A stretch of DNA of 27,203 bases from an uncultured Eubacteriales bacterium (GCA_934394585.1 CAKRQU010000023.1:1-27203); one strand, 5' to 3'. Shown: positions 16,594-25,001, counted from the first letter of the stretch. Numbers and translations: made by a program. The notes: generated by a model not told the origin, from the letters alone.

Positions 16594-16622
16594 ATTATAT
16601 AGATAAAATGCCGATTTGTCAA
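16594..16622 (-). promoter_or_regulatory. Consensus promoter of glnN
   Basis: On the minus strand TTGACA (16617-16622), 17-bp spacer, TATAAT (16594-16599). Confidence 0.92.
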
Positions 16623-16641
16623 TAGCTTTTTTGAAATTTTT

Positions 16642-17469
16642 TCAGTTATTTTCGGCGAGCGCTGCTACGGCGCGCACATTTCTCAACGCCATATATACGG
16701 CAATCGGCAAAAGCGCGATATCGTTTATGAGTTCCACAGCCGACGCGCCGCCTATCCACAGCGGAAAAGTGAAAACGAGCGGCAGCACATGGACGAAAAC
16801 AAGGCACGGCAGAGCCGATATTATCGCCGCAAAAAACTTTCCGCAGGGATATGCGATGACGCTTCTCACCTCAAAAAGCATGGCTGTTATCACGCAGGCG
16901 AGCGCCACATTTCCGGAAACACGCACGGGATTATTGAAAGCGAAATATCTGCTGAAATATTCCGCGACTATGAGAATAGTAGCCCACAACGGCGCGGCGA
17001 GCGCAAATATCCATGCATTTCCCTTTTGCACGCTCCCGCGAAACACTCTGAAAAAATATACCGCACACGGAAAAGCGAGCAGTGCGCAGACGAGGCGCAC
17101 AAACAAAATCAGGCTCATACCCGCGCCCAGCTCCGAAAAGCACACGGCAGCCGAAACCGCGCCGCAAAGCAAAAGCGCCACGCAGCACACGAGCGCACAT
17201 ACGCGCTCCGCTCTTTTTTCCGGCGGAGCAAAGATCACGCTTTTTTTGCCGCGCATGAGAAAAAGCACGGATGCCGAAATCAGAATAAAAACAGGTATGG
17301 ATATTCTGAAAACAGTATCAGACAGGTAAAATCCCTCGGTGAATATTTTCATTTGCGGATTATCACGAAGCGACGAGAAAAGCCCCGCTGTTCTGAAAGC
17401 GGTGAGCGCCGCCGTCACTGCGGCAAGCAAGGAAAATACTGTATATAAAAAAGCTCTGCGTTTGCGCAA
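16642..17469 (-). CDS. Hypothetical 8-TM membrane protein
   Basis: I do not recognise the family. It is a 275-aa protein with about eight hydrophobic segments (near residues 7-25, 52-71, 88-109, 115-141, 150-171, 186-205, 211-232 and 242-264), short loops and basic residues after segment 2 (KRAER). Cysteines in segments 3-4 (VCALVCCVALLLC) are notable. The start is a TTG at 17467-17469, supported by GGGAGGG 6 bp upstream; no ATG fits. It lies upstream of glnN but glnN has its own promoter, so a functional link is not implied. No terminator is visible between them. Confidence 0.75.
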   Translation of the reverse strand: MRKRRAFLYTVFSLLAAVTAALTAFRTAGLFSSLRDNPQMKIFTEGFYLSDTVFRISIPVFILISASVLFLMRGKKSVIFAPPEKRAERVCALVCCVALLLCGAVSAAVCFSELGAGMSLILFVRLVCALLAFPCAVYFFRVFRGSVQKGNAWIFALAAPLWATILIVAEYFSRYFAFNNPVRVSGNVALACVITAMLFEVRSVIAYPCGKFFAAIISALPCLVFVHVLPLVFTFPLWIGGASAVELINDIALLPIAVYMALRNVRAVAALAENN

Positions 17470-17510
17470 AATATTCCCTCCCGTGAAAAATACGGATTTT
17501 TTACCTTTAT

Positions 17511-17538
17511 ATTATAGCACAAATACGCGAAAAGTCCA
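17511..17538 (-). promoter_or_regulatory. Promoter of the 8-TM protein gene
   Basis: On the minus strand TGGACT (17533-17538), 16-bp spacer, TATAAT (17511-17516) preceded by TGC, an extended -10. It is divergent from the ArsR promoter about 40 bp away. Confidence 0.65.
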
Positions 17539-17578
17539 TACAATTTTATATTTACGAAAAAATATTTTCAAAAAACTA

Positions 17579-17607
17579 TTGACAAAATCCGCGCCTTGTG
17601 GTATAAG
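17579..17607 (+). promoter_or_regulatory. Promoter of the arsR-ATPase operon
   Basis: TTGACA (17579-17584), 17-bp spacer, TATAAG (17602-17607). The operator palindrome begins 2 bp after the -10 box. Confidence 0.88.
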
Positions 17608-17608
17608 A

Positions 17609-17630
17609 TATATGAACATATATTCATATA
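17609..17630 (+). promoter_or_regulatory. ArsR/SmtB-type operator
   Basis: The inverted repeat TATATGAA (17609-17616) and TTCATATA (17623-17630), 6-bp centre, matches the ATGAA-N6-TTCAT layout of SmtB/CzrA-type zinc-sensor operators. It covers the transcription start, so bound repressor would block RNA polymerase. Autoregulation of the operon follows by inference. Confidence 0.85.
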
Positions 17631-17650
17631 CTCACAAAGGAGGGGTTTTC

Positions 17651-17962
17651 TTGTTTCAGGACAATATAATGCATTCCACGGAAAACGAATATTACGAGCT
17701 GGCTGATTTTTACAAGCTTTTTTCCGACAGCTCGCGGATAAAAATACTTTTCGTGCTTCTTTCGGGTGCGCATTGCGTAAAGCACATCGCCGAAAAAACC
17801 GAAATGAGCCAGTCGGCTGTTTCGCATCAGCTGGCTGTACTGCGCAGATCAAATATCATACGTCAGGCGCGTTCGGGGCAGAATATAACATATTCGCTCG
17901 CCGACGACCATGTAAAGCTTCTTCTGGAGCTTGCCATAGCACATATAAGAGAGGACAAATAA
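17651..17962 (+). CDS. ArsR/SmtB-family metal-sensing repressor (alpha-5 zinc site)
   Basis: A 103-aa winged-helix repressor. The recognition helix region is MSQSAVSHQLAVLRRSNII (residues 52-70), followed by the wing RQARSGQNITYSL. The C-terminal helix has Asp85, His87, His98 and Glu101, with exactly the spacing (0, 2, 13, 16) of the SmtB/CzrA alpha-5 zinc site. The alpha-3 Cys motif of CadC/ArsR (ELCVCDL) is replaced by AHCVKHIA with one Cys. Zinc, or possibly cobalt, sensing is therefore most likely. The TTG at 17651 is chosen as start because AAAGGAGG (17636-17643) is 7 bp before it, against 25 bp for the ATG at 17669. The ATPase gene starts 1 bp after its stop. Confidence 0.93.
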   Translation: MFQDNIMHSTENEYYELADFYKLFSDSSRIKILFVLLSGAHCVKHIAEKTEMSQSAVSHQLAVLRRSNIIRQARSGQNITYSLADDHVKLLLELAIAHIREDK

Positions 17963-17963
17963 A

Positions 17964-20057
17964 ATGGAAGAAAAGATAAGCGAAAAGGAACTCGGATGTT
18001 CCTGCTGTGATCATGACCATGACCGTAAGCACGAGCATGAACATGAACACGAGCATGAACATGAGCACGATCACAAGCATAAACACGGACACATGCACGG
18101 TTGCGGTTGCTGCTGCTGCGGCGAAGACGAACATGAGCACGGGCACGGCGGCTACGAAATAGGCGGTTGCGGTTGCCACGGAGATGACGACGATAACGAC
18201 GGGGAACACAGTGCAAAGGATATCGTGATATTTGCCATAGCCGGCGTACTCATGATATTTGCTTTTCTTCTCGCGCACGGCATATTGCTCAAAAATCTGC
18301 CTGCCGCAGTATGGATAGTCACTTCCCTCGTAGTTTACGCATATTACGGAATACCGATAATCATAAACATGGTGAAGGATTTTCTCCATAAGAGCTTCTT
18401 CACGGAAAATACGCTGATGGCTGTAGCCACAATAGGCGCGCTTTGCCTCGGCGAATTTTACGAGGCGGCGGCTGTTATGTTCCTTTACTCCCTCGGTGAA
18501 TATCTTTCCGATCTCGCTTTTGACAATTCGAAAAAGAAAATTTCTCTGATGCTCGATATGTCGGAAAAAACCGTCCGCGTGCTCGAAAACGGCAGATGGA
18601 CGGAAAAAGATCCCGACGATGTCGAAGTCGGCGCGGTAATATCGCTCCACGCAGGCGAAAAAGTATCTCTGGACGGTGTAATTTCCTCCGGCGGTGCAAA
18701 TTTCGATACATCGGGCATAACAGGCGAAAGCCTGCCGGTATACGCCGGTGAAGGCGATGCGGTAAGTTCCGGCTATATCTGCATCGACGGTTCCGTGGAA
18801 ATGACAGCGACAAAGCCCTACGGCGAAAGCGTAGCTTCAAAATTGGCAGACGCCGTGACGGAAGCGGGAAAACGCAAATCCAAAAACGAAAAATTCATCC
18901 GCAGCTTTGCCAAAATCTATACTCCCGCAATGATGGGACTGGCAGCCGTAATATTTGCGCTCGGCGCGATAATCAGCGGCGATGTGGCGCAGTGGCTCAC
19001 AAAAGCACTCACCGTGCTCGTAATTTCCTGCCCGTGCGCCCTCGTGCTTTCCATTCCGCTCGCTTATTTCACCTCGATAGGTGTCGGCGCGAAAAAAGGT
19101 ATAATGTACAAAGGCGGCGAAGCCGTGGACAATGCGGCAAAAATATGTGCCGTGGCTTTTGACAAAACAGGTACTCTCACCGAAGCAAAAATAAGAACTG
19201 AAGAAATAAAACCCGCATGCGACCGCGATGAATTTATAAAAACGGCGATAGGCGTGCTTTCACGTTCATCTCATCCGCTCGCTTCCGCTTTCTGCGCGGA
19301 CAATGCAGGCAAAGAAGGTTATGAAGCCGCGGAAAGCCATGAAACCGCGGGAAAAGGCACGGAAGCATTGCTTCACACTCCTGCAGGCAATGTGCGCGCG
19401 ATTTTCGGTTCCGCAAGATATCTGCATGAGGAATATCCCGATATAACATTTGAAAAAGAAACGGAAACCTGCATTTACGGCGCGGCAAACGGCAAATATA
19501 TCGGTGTGATAACATTTTCCGATACGCCGAAAGCAAATGCAAAAGATGCCGTATCAGAGCTGAAAAAGCTCGGCGCTTCTCATCTCGAAATACTCAGCGG
19601 CGACAAGAGTGCTGCTGTAAAACGTCTTGCCGAGAAAGTGGGCATAACAGAATATTCCGCCGAACTTCTGCCGCAGGATAAACTCGACAGATTTGAAAAA
19701 ATATACGCGGAAAACAGCAAAAACGGCTCTGTGGCTTATGTAGGCGACGGACTCAACGATTCTCCCGTAATAATCAGGAGCGATGTGGGCTTTGCCATGG
19801 GTAAAGGCGGCGCGGCGCTTTCGGCGCGTGCGGCTGATATCGTAATCGTAAACGACGATATAGAAAACGTACCCGCAGCAGTAAAAATCGCAAAGAAAAC
19901 GAGAAAAATCGTCATTGAAAATATCGCTTTCTCGCTCGGTATAAAAGCGCTGATCATGCTCATTTGTCTTATTGCGACACCCGTGATGGAGCTTGCCGTG
20001 CTTGCAGATGTCGGCGTGACACTGCTTGCGGTTCTCAACTGCGCAAGAATAAAATAA
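17964..20057 (+). CDS. P1B-type heavy-metal ATPase (Zn/Cd/Pb efflux type) with His/Cys-rich N-terminus
   Basis: A 697-aa membrane pump that most likely exports zinc and related divalent metals using ATP. Motifs in order: TGES (253-256, actuator domain), CPC (356-358, metal site in the membrane), DKTGT (Asp400, phosphorylated), HP (437-438) and GDGLND (594-599). The end has VLADVGVTLLAVLN, as in ZntA/CadA pumps. The usual ferredoxin-like metal-binding domain with CxxC is absent. Instead residues 1-86 carry 19 His and 10 Cys, including alternating E-H and K-H repeats and a CGCCCC run. The gene is coupled to the ArsR gene and controlled by the operator at 17609-17630, supporting metal-induced expression. 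Confidence 0.95.
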   Translation: MEEKISEKELGCSCCDHDHDRKHEHEHEHEHEHEHDHKHKHGHMHGCGCCCCGEDEHEHGHGGYEIGGCGCHGDDDDNDGEHSAKDIVIFAIAGVLMIFAFLLAHGILLKNLPAAVWIVTSLVVYAYYGIPIIINMVKDFLHKSFFTENTLMAVATIGALCLGEFYEAAAVMFLYSLGEYLSDLAFDNSKKKISLMLDMSEKTVRVLENGRWTEKDPDDVEVGAVISLHAGEKVSLDGVISSGGANFDTSGITGESLPVYAGEGDAVSSGYICIDGSVEMTATKPYGESVASKLADAVTEAGKRKSKNEKFIRSFAKIYTPAMMGLAAVIFALGAIISGDVAQWLTKALTVLVISCPCALVLSIPLAYFTSIGVGAKKGIMYKGGEAVDNAAKICAVAFDKTGTLTEAKIRTEEIKPACDRDEFIKTAIGVLSRSSHPLASAFCADNAGKEGYEAAESHETAGKGTEALLHTPAGNVRAIFGSARYLHEEYPDITFEKETETCIYGAANGKYIGVITFSDTPKANAKDAVSELKKLGASHLEILSGDKSAAVKRLAEKVGITEYSAELLPQDKLDRFEKIYAENSKNGSVAYVGDGLNDSPVIIRSDVGFAMGKGGAALSARAADIVIVNDDIENVPAAVKIAKKTRKIVIENIAFSLGIKALIMLICLIATPVMELAVLADVGVTLLAVLNCARIK

Positions 20058-20069
20058 AATATGGTTAAA

Positions 20070-20105
20070 GCAAAACGGACAGCCGTAGCTGTCCGTTTTG
20101 CTTTT
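20070..20105 (+). terminator. Intrinsic terminator after the ATPase gene
   Basis: GCAAAACGGACAGC (20070-20083), loop CGTA, GCTGTCCGTTTTGC (20088-20101), then TTTT. Repeat copy C follows at once. Confidence 0.95.
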
Positions 20106-20846
20106 GTCCCCTGCGGGGACGGGGAGGGGCGTACTTTTCTATGAAGAAAAGTATCAAAAGGAAGTTACTTTTTGCCAAGAGGGGGCGGGCGACTGCGGTC
20201 GCCCGAGGTACGATCGCGCTTTTTACTGACAAAAAGCGCGGCAAAAGTCATCAAAGGAAGGCTCCTCGCCCTCCTTTGCAAACTACCTCGCACCCCGTCG
20301 AGTTAGCCGCAAAAAGCAATGCGCGGCAAGTAAGTGATACAGATGGCAAATCAAAAATCTCAAGTATATCTCTCCGCGCATCATCAGTCATACCGCGCGT
20401 GCGAACAAAGTATGCCGCAAAAAGCGAGCAGATTCGACGGGGTGGGTTGGTTCCTGCCGTGGCTTTTGATACGCTTCCCACTATAGGCTAAGCTCCAACC
20501 GAGCGAGCATAACTTGATGGACATCGAGTTGGGGCAGCTAAGGCTAAAGTCAGAATAGACTAAAGTCCGTGTTAAGCGGGGGTCTGAACTACGCTTCCGG
20601 TTTAGTCTACGGTCGGACTGTCGGGACAGTATGTTCGCACGAGTCGCCGCGAGGCGACAGAAGGTGTTTAAAAGAGGAATACTTTCCTCTTTTTGACTTT
20701 TGGTACTTTTCGTCAGTGAAAAGTACACCTTCGTCCCCTCGCGGGGGCAAAGTAACTTTTTGCGCTTTTGTGGAAAAGCGCGACCCCGTCTACGGGCGAC
20801 CGCAGTCGCCCGCTTCTTTTCATACTTTTCTTCAAAAGAAAAGTAC
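20106..20846 (+). repeat. Structured repeat, copy C (complete, with long inverted flanks)
   Basis: This fills the gap 20058-20880; no gene is supported. The core is 20215-20726 (512 bp) between hairpins CGCGCTTTTT/AAAAAGCGCG (20215-20240) and GTACTTTT/AAAAGTAC (20703-20726). Conserved pairings are CACCCCGTCGA (20291-20301) with TCGACGGGGTG (20434-20444), GTGCGAACA (20399-20407) with TGTTCGCAC (20632-20640), AACTTGAT/ATCGAGTT (20511-20530) and GTCGCC-GCGA-GGCGAC (20643-20658). The flanks are inverted copies of each other: a hairpin with GTACTTTTCT at 20131-20154 matches 20822-20845, and a 20-bp palindrome-like block at 20186-20205 is exactly inverted at 20793-20812. The outer ends give an element of 715 bp. 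Confidence 0.92.
20670..20694 (+). terminator. Terminator-like hairpin at the 3' end of repeat copy C
   Basis: AAAAGAGGAA, loop TACT, TTCCTCTTTTT: same stem as in copies A and B. Confidence 0.75.
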
Positions 20847-20872
20847 CCCTCTCTTTTCCAAGTAAGGGGTAC
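20833..20872 (-). terminator. Intrinsic terminator of the YkuE-like gene
   Basis: On the minus strand GTACCCCT (20865-20872) pairs with AGGGGTAC (20843-20850), followed by TTTTCTTTT. The T run is supplied by the outer hairpin of repeat copy C. Confidence 0.75.
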
Positions 20873-20880
20873 CGAAATTT

Positions 20881-21609
20881 TCATTTGCGTATATGGAGAT
20901 TTTCTTCTGGCACCAGAGTGATAAATACGAGCTCCGGAGCATTGCCGAAACGCGGGAAAACCGTATTATTTGCCAGACCGCGGGAAACGACAAATCTTTT
21001 TTCATGCATGCCCTGAGCATAGCGCGGGAAAAGTCCCTGCCCCGGCGCAAATATACTTTTTCCGCCGATGCGCCATTGCCCGCCGTGCGCATGCCCCGAT
21101 ATGGTGAGATCTATATTCGTTTTCCTGATATATCGCGGATAATATTCCGGATGGTGGCAAAGAAGCAGTTTATAGCCCGAAAGCTCGCCGAACATGGAAA
21201 GCCAATGCAGATTCGGCGCGGGCGTATACGAAAGAAAGCTCTGCCTTTCGGAAAAGCCTGTGGTCAGCCCGCCTATATTTATATCATGCCAACGCACGCA
21301 GGCATTGTCCAGAACCACGGCGCCCGTCTGCTTTACCAGCTCGATATACCGCGCCTTGTCCTTTACCTCATGGTTTCCTATGGAATAAAACGTAGGCGCC
21401 AGTGTCGCCGCCGCACGGAGAAAAGCCAGTCCGTTTTCGCAGGCACGCTTCCCCTCGGTGAGATCCCCGGGAATAACGATGATATCGCATCCCGTCTTTT
21501 TTATGGTATCGAATACTTCACGCCATTCTCCGTTATGCAGATCAGCCACTACGGCGATGCGTGCGCCGTTTCTTATGGCGGCTTTTATTTTATAATTTGT
21601 TATATCCAT
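20881..21609 (-). CDS. YkuE-like metallophosphoesterase
   Basis: A 242-aa calcineurin-like phosphoesterase of the YkuE/YaeI group, which in some bacteria acts on lipid-type substrates. Metal motifs are present in order: ADLHN, GDLTEG, GNHE, LCHHPEYY and SGHAHGGQWRI. There is no signal peptide or membrane segment, unlike many family members that carry an N-terminal anchor or Tat signal, so it is probably cytoplasmic. The start is 3 bp after the rhamnosidase stop, with only a weak Shine-Dalgarno, so translation is likely coupled. Substrate unknown. Confidence 0.88.
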   Translation of the reverse strand: MDITNYKIKAAIRNGARIAVVADLHNGEWREVFDTIKKTGCDIIVIPGDLTEGKRACENGLAFLRAAATLAPTFYSIGNHEVKDKARYIELVKQTGAVVLDNACVRWHDINIGGLTTGFSERQSFLSYTPAPNLHWLSMFGELSGYKLLLCHHPEYYPRYIRKTNIDLTISGHAHGGQWRIGGKSIFAPGQGLFPRYAQGMHEKRFVVSRGLANNTVFPRFGNAPELVFITLVPEENLHIRK

Positions 21610-21612
21610 TTC

Positions 21613-23859
21613 TCAGGCTTTCGTAGTGTAAATATATTTGCCTCCGCCGAGCGTCGCTTTTCTTCCGTCGGGAAGCTCTATTTCCGCCGTAACTCCCGCC
21701 GGTACAGTAAATTCATAGTGAACATAATCTCCCGAATAATACCAATCGGAAACAATCTCGCCAGATACCGTATTTATACGGCAATTTACAAAACCGAGCA
21801 GGCGCGAGGGCTTCGGCGCGATAAGCACATGCTTATATCCCGCTCCGTCGGGAAGCGAATTTATCCCCGCGCAAACGCCGTAGAGCCAATCCGCCACGGC
21901 ACCGTAAGCATAATGATTGAATGATGTCATGCTCACGCTGCTGAAAGTTCCGTCCTCTTTTATGCAGTTCCAACGCTCCCACATGGTGGTGGCGCCGTGA
22001 TTTACCGAGTAGAGCCACGAGGGCATTTTTTCCTGAAGCAGCAGGGTATACGCGAGATCCGTATATCCGTTTTCGGAAAGCGCATGAAGCAGGTATGGGG
22101 TTCCGACAAAACCGGTATTCATTCTGTCGCCGTTTTCATGTATTATCTTTGCAAGTTGGTCTGCCATGCTCTTTCTTTCGGCTTCGCCGCGATAAAGACG
22201 GAAATAAAGTATCATCGCGAGCGTCGTCTGTGTTATCGGCTTTATCACTACCTGCTCTTCTCTGTTCTTTTCGTCGCGCAGTGAAACGTGCTTTGACATG
22301 CAGGGCAGTCCGTTTTCTATGAAATTGTCGTGGAAAGCAATTACTATACGCTCATGGAGAGCTTCATACTCGGATACATCTTTGCCGAGGATCTTGCCTG
22401 CCTTCACGAGAATTTCCGTTACACGGGCATAATATGCGGAGGCTATCAGGTCTTTTTGCGTAGCGCCCGTATCTTTGCCGTCCATGCCGTCCATCGCGAG
22501 CCAGTCGCCATAGTGCCATCTGTCTGTCCAGAGTTCCTCTATCGTTCCCGCGTGACGGATATATTCCACCCATTTTTTCATCATGGGGAATTCTTCTGCG
22601 AGCATCTTTTTATCGCCGTAAGCGAGATAAACCTCCCACGGGATTATACCGGCGGCATCACCCCATGCGGTGCATACAGCGCCTTTTTTCAGCGCATCGG
22701 GAATAACTACCGGCACGCCGCCGTCCGTTCTCTTGGACTGCTCTGCCGCCATATCGCCGAGCCATTTGTAAAAGAAATCATGCACATTGAAATTATAAAC
22801 GCCGGCGCGGCAGAATACCTGCGCATCGCCTGTCCAGCCGAGGCGTTCATCTCTCTGCGGGCAGTCTGTGGGGACATCGAGATAATTGCTTCTCTGACCC
22901 CAGAGCACATTGTGATAGAGCTGATTTACTTTCATGTTGCCGCAGGAAAAATATCCCGTGCGTTCCATATCGGAATATACGGCTACCGCAGTGAACGAGG
23001 AGAGATCCACCTCATCGAAAGGAAATTCGTCAAGACGGATATAGCGGAATCCCTGGAAAGAAAACGTCGGTTTGAAAACATCATCGCCGCCGGAAAGAAT
23101 ATATTCGTTTCTGCTTCTTGCGGAGCGCAGATTTTCATTATAGAAATTGCCTTCCGTGTCGAGCACTTCGGCATGCGTCATAACTATCCTGCCGCCGCGT
23201 TCGCCTTTTATGCGCACTTCCACATAGCCCGTCATATTCTGACCGAAATCTATTACCTTTTCACCCTTCGGCGTGAGTATAAATTCCTTGGCTGCTATTC
23301 TTTCATGCTCATGAATATAAGAACCCACCTGCGGGATAAGTTTGGTTTTTACTTTTTTGTCGTGCAAAGCCTTGCCCAGCTTTTTAATTTTTGCGGTGGT
23401 ATCTATTGTTTCGCCGTGATAAATTTCGGAATAGAGAATTTTCGAGGTGCGCACATCCCAGCTTTCATCAGTGCAGATCTGCGCTTTTCTGCCGTCGGCA
23501 TAAGTGATATCCAGCCATGCGATCACGCTGAAATTGTCGGCAAAAACCTTTCTTCTGTCCTTCCATGTGAGATCGCCTGCCGCCCAGCCGTCTGCCGCAG
23601 TAATCGAAATTTCCGTCTGCTTTTTCATCAGTGCCGTCACATCATAGCTCTGATACTGTGTGCGGATTTCATAGGTGGTCCATCCGGGATTGAATACACT
23701 GTCCGTAACACTTTTTCCGTTTATTCTCGCAAAATATAAACCCATCGCCGAAACATTAAGCACAGCTTTTGATACTTTGCCTTCAAGCTCTGTTTTTTTG
23801 TAAAAATCCGCGACATTTATATCGCTCGGTGCACAAATCCATTTCGCATTGATTTTCAT
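21613..23859 (-). CDS. Alpha-L-rhamnosidase, GH78 family
   Basis: A 748-aa glycoside hydrolase that would release terminal L-rhamnose from plant glycosides or bacterial polysaccharides. Order of domains: N-terminal beta-sandwich (about 1-190), a concanavalin-like part with VMTHAEVLDTEGNFYNENLR near 226-245, the (alpha/alpha)6 catalytic barrel with DVPTDCPQRDERLGWTGDA (328-346) and AWGDAAGIIPW (398-408), then a C-terminal beta-sandwich. The Asp/Glu residues in the DER and later MWERW segments fit the family's active site. It is shorter than typical GH78 (about 880-950 aa) because extra N-terminal domains are missing. There is no signal peptide, so it probably acts inside the cell on imported rhamnosides. 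AGAGG lies before the ATG. Confidence 0.93.
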   Translation of the reverse strand: MKINAKWICAPSDINVADFYKKTELEGKVSKAVLNVSAMGLYFARINGKSVTDSVFNPGWTTYEIRTQYQSYDVTALMKKQTEISITAADGWAAGDLTWKDRRKVFADNFSVIAWLDITYADGRKAQICTDESWDVRTSKILYSEIYHGETIDTTAKIKKLGKALHDKKVKTKLIPQVGSYIHEHERIAAKEFILTPKGEKVIDFGQNMTGYVEVRIKGERGGRIVMTHAEVLDTEGNFYNENLRSARSRNEYILSGGDDVFKPTFSFQGFRYIRLDEFPFDEVDLSSFTAVAVYSDMERTGYFSCGNMKVNQLYHNVLWGQRSNYLDVPTDCPQRDERLGWTGDAQVFCRAGVYNFNVHDFFYKWLGDMAAEQSKRTDGGVPVVIPDALKKGAVCTAWGDAAGIIPWEVYLAYGDKKMLAEEFPMMKKWVEYIRHAGTIEELWTDRWHYGDWLAMDGMDGKDTGATQKDLIASAYYARVTEILVKAGKILGKDVSEYEALHERIVIAFHDNFIENGLPCMSKHVSLRDEKNREEQVVIKPITQTTLAMILYFRLYRGEAERKSMADQLAKIIHENGDRMNTGFVGTPYLLHALSENGYTDLAYTLLLQEKMPSWLYSVNHGATTMWERWNCIKEDGTFSSVSMTSFNHYAYGAVADWLYGVCAGINSLPDGAGYKHVLIAPKPSRLLGFVNCRINTVSGEIVSDWYYSGDYVHYEFTVPAGVTAEIELPDGRKATLGGGKYIYTTKA

Positions 23860-23909
23860 TTTATGAAACCTCTTTCTCTTTCTTGATTTTTCCTTTTCAC
23901 TGCGGTATA

Positions 23910-23938
23910 ATTATAAGGGGAATATTTTTCATTTGCAA
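23910..23938 (-). promoter_or_regulatory. Promoter of the rhamnosidase-phosphoesterase operon
   Basis: On the minus strand TTGCAA (23933-23938), 17-bp spacer, TATAAT (23910-23915). The 166-bp gap to the divergent PHP gene is AT-rich; I see no clear second promoter. Confidence 0.65.
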
Positions 23939-24025
23939 AATTTCCCATCATAATATTTTGCTTTTTATATTGTATCATAAAAATCCCCGCATTTCAATAT
24001 AAAATAATAAAATCGGAGGCTTGCC

Positions 24026-24883
24026 GTGAATAAAAAAATCTGTGATCTGCATATACATTCCGTTTTTTCGGATGGGACATTCACTCCCGCCGAAATAATA
24101 AATTCCGCCATACAAAAAAATATCTCCGCGATAGCGCTTACGGATCATAATACCGTTTCTGGGCTGCCCGATTTTTTTGCCGCCGCGGAAAATACCGATA
24201 TAAATGCGGTGGGCGGCACGGAATTTACCACAGATTATAAAGGCATGGAATTTCATCTGTTGGGGCTTTTTTTCGAAAGCGAAAAACTGCCGGCGATAAA
24301 CGAATATCTGGATATGCGCAATGCCGCCAAAGATGCCGTAAATAAAGCTATCATCGAAAAAATGCGTGCCGATGGTTTTGATATCAGCTATGAAGAATTT
24401 CGCCGCGATTGCCCGCTGTCAAACAGAAACCGCGCAAATATAGGCGCTCTGCTCGTGAAAAAAGGATATGTGCATGACGTGCACGAAGCTTTTGAAAAAT
24501 ATCTGCATGAAAAAAGCAAATATTTTGTCCCGTCGCCGCGTTTTGATTTTTTCGATACGATAAAAAGAATTCACGCGTGGGGCGGCGTCGCCGTATGGGC
24601 GCATCCTGCCTACAGCACAGATATAGATACAGTGGAAAAAATTCTGCCCGTCGCGGTGCAAGTCGGACTTGACGGCGCGGAAGCTTATTATTCATGCTAT
24701 GCGCCGCAAATTCAGGCAAAAATGCTGAAATTATGTTCCGCCTGCGATATATTGCCGAGCGGCGGCAGTGATTTTCATGGGGCAAATAAGCCCGATATCG
24801 CTATCGGGTGCGGCAAAGGCGAGCTCGCCGTGCCGTATTCGTGTTATGAAGCGCTCAGAGAGCGTGCCGCACAATATAAATAA
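24026..24883 (+). CDS. PHP-domain phosphoesterase (RNase AM/YciV-like)
   Basis: A 285-aa PHP-superfamily hydrolase with a trinuclear metal site. The motifs are in order: CDLHIHSVFSDGTFTP (residues 6-21), ALTDHNTVSG, GGTEFT, VWAHPAYS and SGGSDFHGANKP. The layout matches the YciV/RNase AM type, which removes 5' nucleotides from RNA or hydrolyses nucleoside 3',5'-bisphosphates; the exact substrate is inferred. It starts with GTG, supported by CGGAGG 6 bp upstream. It stands alone, divergent from the rhamnosidase operon and closed by a terminator. Confidence 0.9.
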   Translation: MNKKICDLHIHSVFSDGTFTPAEIINSAIQKNISAIALTDHNTVSGLPDFFAAAENTDINAVGGTEFTTDYKGMEFHLLGLFFESEKLPAINEYLDMRNAAKDAVNKAIIEKMRADGFDISYEEFRRDCPLSNRNRANIGALLVKKGYVHDVHEAFEKYLHEKSKYFVPSPRFDFFDTIKRIHAWGGVAVWAHPAYSTDIDTVEKILPVAVQVGLDGAEAYYSCYAPQIQAKMLKLCSACDILPSGGSDFHGANKPDIAIGCGKGELAVPYSCYEALRERAAQYK

Positions 24884-24885
24884 AA

Positions 24886-24924
24886 GGAAAAGCCCCTGCG
24901 AAATACAAAACGCAGGGGCTTTCC
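24886..24924. terminator. Bidirectional terminator between the PHP and pilin-like genes
   Basis: AGCCCCTGCG (24891-24900) pairs with CGCAGGGGCT (24911-24920). T-rich ends on both strands can serve both convergent genes. Confidence 0.9.
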
Positions 24925-25001
24925 TCTTTCCGCGCAGACCGACACACGGAAAGTCAAGTAAAAATGTAATTTATAATAATACCCGACTTATCGTATTGAA
25001 A

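Noticed and set aside
17964..18200. His-rich tract as a metallochaperone fused by frameshift
   Set aside because: The frame is continuous into the ATPase with one start and good ribosome-binding context; it is simply the pump's N-terminal tail.
22330..23739. 469-aa open frame on the plus strand
   Set aside because: It is antisense to the GH78 gene; the sense strand has clear catalytic motifs.
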